A stretch of 48,212 nt of DNA, taken from Chitinophagaceae bacterium UBA1953 (lineage in GTDB: Bacteria > Bacteroidota > Bacteroidia > Chitinophagales > Chitinophagaceae). Made by a program: the position numbers and the translations under genes. This document shows, in pieces, positions 25,322-32,496 of this stretch (positions within the stretch are counted from its first letter, which is position 1; each line of letters opens with the position of its first letter). The notes under the pieces are model-generated. The model searched no databases, was not told the origin of the DNA, and saw only the letters and a program-made list of their open reading frames with translations. The stretch is taken from the NCBI GenBank assembly GCA_002336115.1, contig DDEN01000038.1, positions 1 through 48,212 of the forward strand, given 5' to 3'.

Positions 25322-25530
25322 AAGCATAACTACAACATTAATTTATTGCAATTGTTGTGTGCTCTAATATATCTTCAACAATATTCATTGTTAAGTCTGA
25401 ATAAAAAGCAAATAGCTAATTGGGAATACTACTGACTAACATCATCCTTTCAAACCAAAAAAGCTTTTATTCATTCTTACATTTCTCAACGAAAACAGTT
25501 TACTTCGCATTTCATAAACGGCATTCCCTT

Positions 25531-26520
25531 ATGATTTTTGTTACCGGTGGCGCAGGTCTTGTTGGCTCGGCTTTGCTCAAGCAACTCCTTCAGCAAAATG
25601 AAGGACCCATTAAAGCATTGTACCGGAATGCCATGCCTCTGCTTCTTACCGAAGACGAAAAGAAAAGAATACAATGGATTAAAGGAGATGTGCTGGATAC
25701 CGGGCTTTTATTCGAAGAAATGAGCGGTTGCAAACAGGTGTATCATTGTGCAGCTGTTGTTTCCTATCATTCAAGCCGCAGGGAACAGATGTACAAGATC
25801 AATATTGAAGGAACGGCAAACATGGTGAATGCTGCATTGGAAAATGCAGTGGAGAAATTTGTGCATGTAAGTTCAGTTGCTGCAATTGGTCGCTTAAGAG
25901 ATGGCGAACACATTACTGAAAAAACAGAATGGGTGGATGAAAGCAATAACTCTCATTACGGAAAAACAAAGTACTTATCTGAAATGGAAGTTTGGCGTGG
26001 TACCGCCGAAGGGTTAAATGCTGTTATGGTGAATCCTTCGATTATTCTTGGTGAATCAAACTGGGAAAACGGTTCCATCAACATCTTTAAAAAAATATGG
26101 GAAGAGTTTCCCTGGTACACCACCGGCGGCACCGGTTTTGTTGATGCGAAAGATATTGCCAATGTAATGGTGCAGCTTATGCACAGCGATATTACGGCCG
26201 AACGTTTTATTCTCTGCAGCGAACATCTCACGTTTCAGCAACTGTTTACAAAAATCGCCAATGCATTTGGTAAAAAGCCACCTCACCGTTTTGCCAAACC
26301 ATGGATGGGAAATATCGTCTGGCGCATAGAAGCATTGAAAGCAATGTTCAGCAACAGGGAACCACTGCTTACAAAAGAAACGGCCAGCACCGCACAGGTA
26401 ACCACATACTTCGACAATAGCAAAATATTAAAAGCATTGCCGGGCTTCTCATTTACACCGGTTGATGAAACCATACAACGCACCTGTAACTGGCTGGTGC
26501 AGCAAAATCATCTGAAATAA
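25531..26520 (+). CDS. NAD-dependent epimerase/dehydratase (extended SDR)
   Basis: The 329-aa protein opens with the extended-SDR nucleotide motif FVTGGAGLVGSALLKQ (TGGxGxVG), followed by IKGDVLD, the catalytic Ser in VHVSSVAAIG and the YxxxK pair in HYGKTKYLSE. VMVNPSIILGESNW and FVDAKDIANVMVQLM fit the dihydroflavonol-reductase/hopanoid-HpnA-like branch. The substrate cannot be stated. The ATG at 25531 puts the dinucleotide motif at the normal position; the frame runs 37 codons further up but has no family features there. The 209-bp gap before it holds only weak inverted words. Confidence 0.88.
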   Translation: MIFVTGGAGLVGSALLKQLLQQNEGPIKALYRNAMPLLLTEDEKKRIQWIKGDVLDTGLLFEEMSGCKQVYHCAAVVSYHSSRREQMYKINIEGTANMVNAALENAVEKFVHVSSVAAIGRLRDGEHITEKTEWVDESNNSHYGKTKYLSEMEVWRGTAEGLNAVMVNPSIILGESNWENGSINIFKKIWEEFPWYTTGGTGFVDAKDIANVMVQLMHSDITAERFILCSEHLTFQQLFTKIANAFGKKPPHRFAKPWMGNIVWRIEALKAMFSNREPLLTKETASTAQVTTYFDNSKILKALPGFSFTPVDETIQRTCNWLVQQNHLK

Positions 26521-26621
26521 TTTTAACGGCAACAGCGTTAATACTTCTGTTAAATGCAGTAGTTATACGTTTGAAATAAACTGATTTTTGTTTTGCTTTA
26601 CCTTTTAAACAAACACATGCA

Positions 26622-27710
26622 ATGAAGCTGTTTCTTTCCATTACTCTTTTCCTGTTTTCGTTAAGCATCCAGGCGCAATCAACATTTTTTATTAAAGGAA
26701 AAGTTTTCGACGACAGTACAAAACTGCCGATGGAAGGCGCATCTGTTCTTTGCCAAAATACAACGAAGGGAACAATTACAAACAAAGATGGTGAGTTCAG
26801 GATGGAACTTCCTGCAGGTGGCCATAACCTCATCATCAGTTATACAGGATTTGAAAGTGAAGGTATCCGCATCAGTTCATCAGCCGATAACAGTAACGAC
26901 ATCACCGTTTATCTCAAGAAAAAAGAAAAGAAACTGGAAGAAGTGGTGATACAGGCCAGCACAGAAGTTAAAGACGGATGGAATAAATATGGTGAGCATT
27001 TCAGTGAATATTTCATCGGGAGTACACCTTTTGCAAAGCAGTGCAGTATTCAAAACCCTGAAGTACTCAAATTCTTTTATTCAAAAAAGAAAAACAAACT
27101 GAAAGTAAAGGCGGAAGAACCGGTTGTAATTATGAACTATGCACTGGGTTATAAAATACAATACCAGCTCGATTCATTTGTGTATGATTACGGCACAAAG
27201 TTCAGCACGTATGTTGGTGTGGCTTTTTATGCTGAGCTTGATTCAACAGCAGAGCAAAAACAACTGTGGGATAAGAACAGGGAAAAAGCATATTTCGGAT
27301 CAAGACTGCATTTTATGCGTTGTTATTACGACAGTACATTGGCGGAAAATAGTTTTGTATTGGAGCAGCTGCATACCGATAGTGTTACAGGAAAAATAAA
27401 ATATACCGAACTGAAGAACCCTTATGACTCTGCTGTTTATTCGTTGGTTGATAGTGTTGATAAAGAAATCAGCCTGTTTGGCAAATACCGTGTGGTGTAC
27501 AATGCAGAGCCAATGGAAAAAGAATATCTTATTGCCAATAAATATCCAATTACTGCAAAAGAACAGTTGTCAACGCTTGATCTGCTGAATGGTTTTGTGA
27601 TTACAGAAAACGGATTTTTTTATGAGCAAACAGAAGTGATTAACAGTGGTTACTGGGCATGGAAAAATTTAGCAGATCAGCTTCCGTATGATTACTGGCC
27701 TAAAGAATAA
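26622..27710 (+). CDS. Secreted protein with carboxypeptidase-like regulatory domain
   Basis: The 362-aa product has a signal peptide (MKLFLSITLFLFSLSIQAQ). Residues about 20-105 form a CarboxypepD_reg-like beta-sandwich (IKGKVFDDSTKLPMEGASVLCQ, GTITNKDGEFRMELPAGGHNLIISYTGF), ending with LEEVVIQ as in TonB receptors. The remaining about 250 residues have no barrel pattern and no domain I can name; they include KFFYSKKKNKLKVKAEEPVVIMN and NGFVITENGFFYEQ. It is probably a periplasmic or outer-membrane-associated protein. It stands alone and shares a bidirectional terminator with lpxD. Confidence 0.82.
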   Translation: MKLFLSITLFLFSLSIQAQSTFFIKGKVFDDSTKLPMEGASVLCQNTTKGTITNKDGEFRMELPAGGHNLIISYTGFESEGIRISSSADNSNDITVYLKKKEKKLEEVVIQASTEVKDGWNKYGEHFSEYFIGSTPFAKQCSIQNPEVLKFFYSKKKNKLKVKAEEPVVIMNYALGYKIQYQLDSFVYDYGTKFSTYVGVAFYAELDSTAEQKQLWDKNREKAYFGSRLHFMRCYYDSTLAENSFVLEQLHTDSVTGKIKYTELKNPYDSAVYSLVDSVDKEISLFGKYRVVYNAEPMEKEYLIANKYPITAKEQLSTLDLLNGFVITENGFFYEQTEVINSGYWAWKNLADQLPYDYWPKE

Positions 27711-27742
27711 AAAAATCCCGGCAGTAATACCGGGATAAAAAA
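27711..27742. terminator. Bidirectional terminator ATCCCGG/CCGGGAT
   Basis: A 7-bp GC-rich stem with an 8-nt loop is flanked by A-runs on both sides. It lies between the convergent CarboxypepD-domain gene and lpxD. Confidence 0.78.
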
Positions 27743-27761
27743 TTATAAACTAAAAACTGTT

Positions 27762-28718
27762 TTACTTTTTGCCTTCAAGGTTCTTCACCTTTTCCCATAA
27801 TTCAGGAATACGTTTTACCCAAACAATTTCCCTGCGTTTGTAAGATGCATCTTCTGCCGGGTAACCAAAATATGTTTTATTTCCTTCGAGCGAAGAAGGT
27901 ACACCGCTTTGTGCAAGCACCACTGCATTTTCTCCAATAGTCAGGGTTTTACTTACACCAACCTGTCCCCATAAAATCACACCGTCTTTAATATCAACTG
28001 CACCTGCAACACCAACCTGTGCAGCAAACAAACAGTTTTTACCAATAACACTGTCGTGGCCAATATGCACCTGGTTATCGAACTTGGTACCACGGCCAAT
28101 TACTGTATCATGACTTACACCTTTATCAATTGTACAACCTGCACCAATTTCAACATTATCTTCAATCACCACTCTTCCGCAGCTTTCCATTTTCTTATAC
28201 CAAACATCACGGTTCTTCTTCGTGTTGTAGTAAAAAGCATCACTACCAATTACTGTACCTGCCTGGATAATAACATTATCGCCAATAACTGTATAATCAT
28301 AAATAGTTACGTTTGGATAAATGATACTGTTTTTACCAATAGTAACATGATTGCCAATAAAAGCGCCGGGCATTACAACAGAGCCTTCACCAATAATAGC
28401 AGTATCACTTATTATTTGATTTGATGGACTAAATGGCCTGAAATGACGAACGATTTTTAAATATGCTTCAAACGGTTCTTCACAAACCAGTAATGCTTTT
28501 CCTTCCGGAACAGTTGTTTCTTTATTGATGATGATAAATGTTGCTGCAGAGTTAATACAGGTATCGTAGTACTTTGGATGATCGACAAACACCAGATCAC
28601 CTTCTTCTACTTTATGTAATTCATTAATTCCTGTTGCTTGTCCGTTTTTATTACCTGTTACCGTTGCTCCTATTAATTCAGCAATCCATTGTACCGATAC
28701 CGGTGAAGGAAATTTCAT
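27762..28718 (-). CDS. lpxD: UDP-3-O-acylglucosamine N-acyltransferase (LpxD family)
   Basis: LpxD adds the second hydroxyacyl chain during lipid A synthesis. The N-terminal uridine-binding region (about 1-90) is followed by a left-handed beta-helix of hexapeptide repeats (GSVVMPGAFIGNHVTIGKNSIIYPNV...). The catalytic His is in FDNQVHIGHDSVIG. GVPSSLEGNKTYFGYPA and a C-terminal helix follow. The ATG at 28718 is preferred because the -7 box lies at 28740-28733; a frame extension to 28760 would start upstream of the promoter. It is separate from lpxA, lpxC and fabZ, so it could be a second, stand-alone LpxD paralogue, a situation I recall in Bacteroidota. Confidence 0.9.
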   Translation of the reverse strand: MKFPSPVSVQWIAELIGATVTGNKNGQATGINELHKVEEGDLVFVDHPKYYDTCINSAATFIIINKETTVPEGKALLVCEEPFEAYLKIVRHFRPFSPSNQIISDTAIIGEGSVVMPGAFIGNHVTIGKNSIIYPNVTIYDYTVIGDNVIIQAGTVIGSDAFYYNTKKNRDVWYKKMESCGRVVIEDNVEIGAGCTIDKGVSHDTVIGRGTKFDNQVHIGHDSVIGKNCLFAAQVGVAGAVDIKDGVILWGQVGVSKTLTIGENAVVLAQSGVPSSLEGNKTYFGYPAEDASYKRREIVWVKRIPELWEKVKNLEGKK

Positions 28719-28732
28719 ATTCTGATTTTTGT

Positions 28733-28740
28733 CAAAGGTA
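28733..28740 (-). promoter_or_regulatory. -7 box TACCTTTG of lpxD
   Basis: Read on the minus strand, TACCTTTG fits TANNTTTG and ends 14 nt before the ATG at 28718. A TTTG lies 17 nt further upstream (28761-28758), slightly short for a -33 element. Confidence 0.6.
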
Positions 28741-28760
28741 GTATGCTTTCTGATTGACAA

Positions 28761-29328
28761 ACACTTTTGCTTTTTACAATTTCATTGGTAAATAGCCGGG
28801 GTTCATCCATTTTATTTTATACTTGCTGTAAAAAAATCCTCTTTTTTTTCAGGGCTCTTCCGGTATAAATAATCATTCTGCTTACTCAACAAAATTGAAT
28901 AAGTTGATGAAAGCACGAATCTTTTTAATGCGGCAATACAAAAGCAAATGGCTGAAGTTGTTGCCTGTACTGTATTTCAGAAGAATTGTTTTTTTAAGTG
29001 CAGAGAATAATTGTAAACAGGAATCAATAATCATATTGCAAAAGCAATAATTTCATTGATGAAAAACAGTTAAAAAACAACGGCCTTTTCCACAAGCGAA
29101 TTAAAAATGTGCATAAAATAATTTGGAAATTTTTTTATTATCGGAGAATTTCTTTTTAATATTGTGTCGGGAAATTTTATTTCCCGGTACTTACTAACCC
29201 ATCCATCATAAAAGCTCGGTTTCTTCCGGGCTTTTTTATTTGTCTTTATTGAACTTTTCAATTTTGTTTGCAGGACAATAAAACAAATCGAAACGGTTGA
29301 AATGCTTTACTTTGCTTAAAATTAAGTT
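28761..29328. other. Gene-free divergent gap between lpxD and yicC
   Basis: This AT-rich stretch has no convincing coding frame. A 63-codon minus-strand frame (29070-29261) is Lys-rich and crosses two hairpins, so I do not call it. It contains a CGGGAAA/TTTCCCG hairpin (29168-29186) and a terminator (29209-29238). A TATACTTG (28818-28825) and a TAATTTG (29119-29125) are weak plus-strand promoter candidates. Confidence 0.6.
29209..29238 (+). terminator. Plus-strand Rho-independent terminator without an upstream gene
   Basis: AAAGCTCGG (29211-29219) pairs with CCGGGCTTT (29226-29234) with one G-U pair and a 6-nt loop, followed by a T-run. On the plus strand there is no coding gene before it back to the divergent lpxD, so it may end a small RNA or act as an attenuator upstream of yicC. 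Confidence 0.7.
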
Positions 29329-30207
29329 ATGCTTAAATCAATGACAGGCTTCGGAAGAACAGAAGAAGCCGCAGGCGACAAAACCTTTTTAGTTGAAATA
29401 AAATCACTGAATGGTAAACAGTTTGAACTTAATTTAAAACTTACTCCTTTATTAAAACCTTACGAGTTTAATATCCGTAATCTTCTTTCTGAAAAATTAA
29501 TGCGTGGCACAATTGAATGTACCATTTCGTTAAAACAAAATGGTGGCAGTGGTGCTATTACCATTAATAAGGAAATGGCGAAAGCTTATTTTCAACCATT
29601 AAAAGAAGTAGCAACCGATCTTAATCTTGAACTGAGCGAATATATCCTTGCGGCAATGCTTCGCTTACCAGATGTGGTGGTGGCCAACACAGAAGTTTTA
29701 AGCGAAGAGCAATGGCTGCAGTTCAGGCAGACACTTAAAAATGCACTTGACGCAATTAATCAGCACAGGATACTGGAAGGCGCAGCCCTTGAAAAAGACT
29801 TAACTGAGCGCATTCATAACATTTCTGCTTACCAGGAAAAAATAGGAGAGCTTGAACCCTTACGGCAGGTAAAAATGAAGGAAGAAATACGTCGCAAACT
29901 GGAAGAACAGCTTGGTAAAGAAAACTATGATGCCAATCGTCTTGAACAGGAAATGATTTACTACATTGAAAAAATCGACATCAGCGAAGAACAGGTACGC
30001 CTTCGTAATCATTGCGAATATTTTTTAAACATCCTGAAGGAAGAAGATGAATCAAAAGGTAAAAAACTGGGGTTTGTTCTGCAGGAGATAGGTCGTGAAA
30101 TAAACACAACAGGAGCGAAAGCGTATGATTCAAATATTCAGAAACTGGTGGTGTTAATGAAAGACGAACTTGAAAAAGCAAAAGAGCAGGTTTTGAATAT
30201 ACTGTAA
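29329..30207 (+). CDS. yicC: YicC/YloC family endoribonuclease
   Basis: Members of this family are RNases; in E. coli YicC affects small-RNA stability. The product has the normal 292 residues. The N-terminus MLKSMTGFGRTE is the family signature, followed by VEIKSLNGKQFELNLKL and, at the end, LGFVLQEIGREINTTGAKA with VVLMKDELEKAKEQVLNIL (DUF1732-type C-terminus). The middle part (about 150-230) is helical and Glu/Lys-rich. In many bacteria yicC precedes gmk; here gldH follows instead. A TACTTTG-like box lies about 20 nt upstream of the ATG. Confidence 0.94.
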   Translation: MLKSMTGFGRTEEAAGDKTFLVEIKSLNGKQFELNLKLTPLLKPYEFNIRNLLSEKLMRGTIECTISLKQNGGSGAITINKEMAKAYFQPLKEVATDLNLELSEYILAAMLRLPDVVVANTEVLSEEQWLQFRQTLKNALDAINQHRILEGAALEKDLTERIHNISAYQEKIGELEPLRQVKMKEEIRRKLEEQLGKENYDANRLEQEMIYYIEKIDISEEQVRLRNHCEYFLNILKEEDESKGKKLGFVLQEIGREINTTGAKAYDSNIQKLVVLMKDELEKAKEQVLNIL

Positions 30208-30218
30208 CCTCATTTACA

Positions 30219-30251
30219 TTTGGATTTCTTTTTTTATCAGTATTACATTTG
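30219..30251 (+). promoter_or_regulatory. gldH promoter (TTTG-N21-TACATTTG)
   Basis: TTTG (30219-30222) and TACATTTG (30244-30251) are 21 nt apart. The TTTG is itself the end of another TACATTTG (30215-30222), so two identical boxes sit 29 bp apart. The downstream box ends 13 nt before the TTG start of gldH. Confidence 0.65.
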
Positions 30252-30264
30252 TAAAAAATTCCGT

Positions 30265-30744
30265 TTGAAACATTCATCTGTCAACATCCAGGCCATCATC
30301 TTTTTGCTGGCAATTGCATTTTCATCCTGTACTCAACTTGGTACTTTTGAAAAGAATGTTGAAATCCCCAAACATGAATGGACTTATGCCAACCAGCCCG
30401 AAATAAAATTCGCTGTTACAGATACAGTTTCGCCTTACAATGTGTTTGTTTCATTGCGCCATACAGATGCTTACGCATATAAAAACCTATGGCTTTATAT
30501 TTCAACACAGCAACCCGGCGACAGTGCTTTCAGCAAAGATCGTTTTGAATTTACGTTACAGAATCAAAATGGGGAATGGCTGGGAACGGGCATGAGCGAT
30601 ATATGGGAAGTGCGTTGCCCGCTATTTACCAATATCCGTTTTACAAGACAGGGTACCTACACGATACGTTTGCAGCAAACCATGCGTGACAATCCGCTGA
30701 TGCATATCATGAATGCAGGTATCCGTATTGAAAAAGCAAACTAA
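30265..30744 (+). CDS. gldH: Gliding motility / type IX secretion lipoprotein GldH
   Basis: GldH is an outer-membrane-associated lipoprotein needed for gliding and for the type IX machinery in Bacteroidota. The 159-aa product has a lipobox (AIAFSSC, Cys22) and a mature part with FEKNVEIPKHEWTYANQPEIKF, the YAYKNLWLYI strand and IWEVRCPLF, as I recall for GldH. The start is the TTG at 30265, just after the promoter boxes; the frame extends 15 codons further up but through the promoter. The stop overlaps the histidine kinase start (TAATG), indicating translational coupling. A PKD protein with a sorting domain elsewhere in the window is a candidate client of this secretion system. Confidence 0.9.
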   Translation: MKHSSVNIQAIIFLLAIAFSSCTQLGTFEKNVEIPKHEWTYANQPEIKFAVTDTVSPYNVFVSLRHTDAYAYKNLWLYISTQQPGDSAFSKDRFEFTLQNQNGEWLGTGMSDIWEVRCPLFTNIRFTRQGTYTIRLQQTMRDNPLMHIMNAGIRIEKAN

Positions 30745-31715
30745 TGCCTTACTCAAAAAAAATCTTTCGCTTCGGCAACTTTACCTTCTGGTTCTGGATA
30801 TTGTTTATTTATGTTCTTGCAGCATTGATCTGGTGGTTTATATCGCTGGAAAAGCAGAGTAATGAAATGATTCATCTTAAAATCAGCTTACTCCGGAAAA
30901 CCGATCCGCAATACACCATAAAGTATAACGATATTCAACTGCTCAGAAAAAGAAAATTAGCCAAGTTTGTCGGCGAAGGAGTTACTTTTCTTGCATTGAT
31001 TATTACAGGTGCAGCTTTTGTTTACAGGTCTATACGTAAGCAAATGGAACTATCGCACCTGCAACAGAATTTCATGATGGCAATAACACATGAGCTGAAA
31101 ACACCTATTGCCACAACAAGGCTGAGCATTGAAACATTATTACGCCGAAAACTCGATGATTCGCAGCAGCAGAAACTGCTCCAAAGTGCTTTGGGCGAAA
31201 CAAACAGGCTGAATATCCTCACCAATAATATTTTGCTGGCTGCCCAGATGGAAGAAAAAACTTTTCAACGGGAAAATGATGAAATAAACCTGGCAGATGT
31301 TGTTGAAACTGTGGTTAACGATTATAAAAGTCGCAATCCAAACCGGATAATTGAATCAGAAACAGAAAAAGAATTGTTTATAGAAGGTGATGCATTGCTG
31401 ATGGAGATTGCACTCAGTAATCTTATTGATAATGCTTTAAAATACGCTCCTAAAGAAAGTCCTGTCTATGTTGATCTGATGCAGACAGATGATGCAATAC
31501 AGATAAAGGTAATTGATGAAGGCCCGGGCATTCCGGATGATGAAAAAGGAAAGATATTTGGTAAATTTTACCGCAGCGGAAGCGAATTTACAAGAAAGGC
31601 AAGAGGTACCGGGCTGGGGCTTTATCTTACACGAAAAATAATCAGGCAGCACAATGGAGAAATATTTGTGATGAACAATACACCACATGGAAGTATTTTT
31701 GTACTACAATTTTAG
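30744..31715 (+). CDS. Sensor histidine kinase, membrane bound
   Basis: This 323-aa inner-membrane kinase has two transmembrane segments (about 12-34 and 77-95) around a short periplasmic loop of about 40 residues and no HAMP domain. The HisKA helix reads FMMAITHELKTPIATT with phospho-acceptor His116. The ATPase domain has the N box NLIDNALKYAP, G1 DEGPGIPDDEKGKIFGKFYR and G2 GTGLGLYL. It overlaps the gldH stop by 1 bp and is followed 49 nt later by its likely partner response regulator. The small sensory loop suggests sensing in or near the membrane. The signal is unknown. Confidence 0.94.
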   Translation: MPYSKKIFRFGNFTFWFWILFIYVLAALIWWFISLEKQSNEMIHLKISLLRKTDPQYTIKYNDIQLLRKRKLAKFVGEGVTFLALIITGAAFVYRSIRKQMELSHLQQNFMMAITHELKTPIATTRLSIETLLRRKLDDSQQQKLLQSALGETNRLNILTNNILLAAQMEEKTFQRENDEINLADVVETVVNDYKSRNPNRIIESETEKELFIEGDALLMEIALSNLIDNALKYAPKESPVYVDLMQTDDAIQIKVIDEGPGIPDDEKGKIFGKFYRSGSEFTRKARGTGLGLYLTRKIIRQHNGEIFVMNNTPHGSIFVLQF

Positions 31716-31764
31716 AATTCTGTTGCTCATAAACAATATCTTAACTTCATAATAAAACAACAAT

Positions 31765-32469
31765 ATGCCATCAACCAAAGCATCCATATTATTAGTAGAA
31801 GATGAGGAGCATTTGCTGGATGCACTGAAACTGAATCTTGAACTGGAAGGCTACGAAGTAACTACCGCCGCAGATGGTGTGGCAGCATTAAAAGCTGTGG
31901 AAAATGAATATTTCGATTTAATTATTATGGATGTAATGATGCCCGAAATGGATGGCATTAGTGCAACCGAAAGTATCCGCATCAGAAAAAATGAAGTCCC
32001 TATTCTAATGCTCAGTGCAAAAAACACATCACACGATCGTGTAATTGGGTTGAAAAAAGGGGCCGACGATTATCTTACAAAACCATTTAACCTGGAAGAG
32101 TTGTTGTTGCGGGTTGAAAAGCTGATTGAGAAAAATAAAAAAATTCAGGATAAAGATACCGTTGGCGATACGTATGCTTTTGGAGAAAACAGGATTGATT
32201 TTAAAGCACAGGAGGCTGTGAATTTCAGAGGTGAAACCATTCAGCTAAGTAAAAAAGAAAGCATGCTGCTTCACCTGCTGGTTGAAAATAAAAACGAAGT
32301 GGTTACCCGTGAAAAAATACTTCAGGCTGTTTGGGGTTACAATGTATATCCTACTACAAGAACAATTGATAATTTCATTCTCAACTTCCGTAAATATTTT
32401 GAAGAGGATAGCCGCAATCCCAGATACTTTCATTCGGCCCGGGGTGTTGGCTACAGGTTTGTGAATTAA
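31765..32469 (+). CDS. OmpR-family response regulator
   Basis: The 234-aa product has a receiver domain (about 7-122) with acidic pocket EDEE, phospho-acceptor Asp56 in DLIIMDVMMPEMDG and switch residues LSAKNT and YLTKPF. A winged-helix DNA-binding domain (about 138-232) contains LSKKESMLLHLLVENKNEVVTREKIL and the terminal RGVGYRFVN. It lies directly after the histidine kinase and is the probable partner. RprY-type regulators of Bacteroidota are similar. Its targets are unknown, and the coupling to gldH suggests envelope or motility genes. Confidence 0.95.
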   Translation: MPSTKASILLVEDEEHLLDALKLNLELEGYEVTTAADGVAALKAVENEYFDLIIMDVMMPEMDGISATESIRIRKNEVPILMLSAKNTSHDRVIGLKKGADDYLTKPFNLEELLLRVEKLIEKNKKIQDKDTVGDTYAFGENRIDFKAQEAVNFRGETIQLSKKESMLLHLLVENKNEVVTREKILQAVWGYNVYPTTRTIDNFILNFRKYFEEDSRNPRYFHSARGVGYRFVN

Positions 32470-32496
32470 AAAGTCGGTTTATTTTCCGATTTTTTT
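32469..32496. terminator. Bidirectional terminator AAAGTCGG/CCGATTTT
   Basis: A stem of about 8 bp with one G-U pair and an 8-nt loop overlaps the stop codons of both the response regulator (plus) and batD (minus). T-runs lie on the downstream side in the plus direction. Confidence 0.75.

Noticed and set aside
28719..28760. A 14-codon extension of LpxD
   Set aside because: The -7 box TACCTTTG lies inside it, so it would start upstream of the promoter.
29070..29261. A 63-codon minus-strand frame in the lpxD-yicC gap
   Set aside because: It is Lys-rich, crosses both hairpins and the terminator, and has no ribosome site or recognisable similarity.
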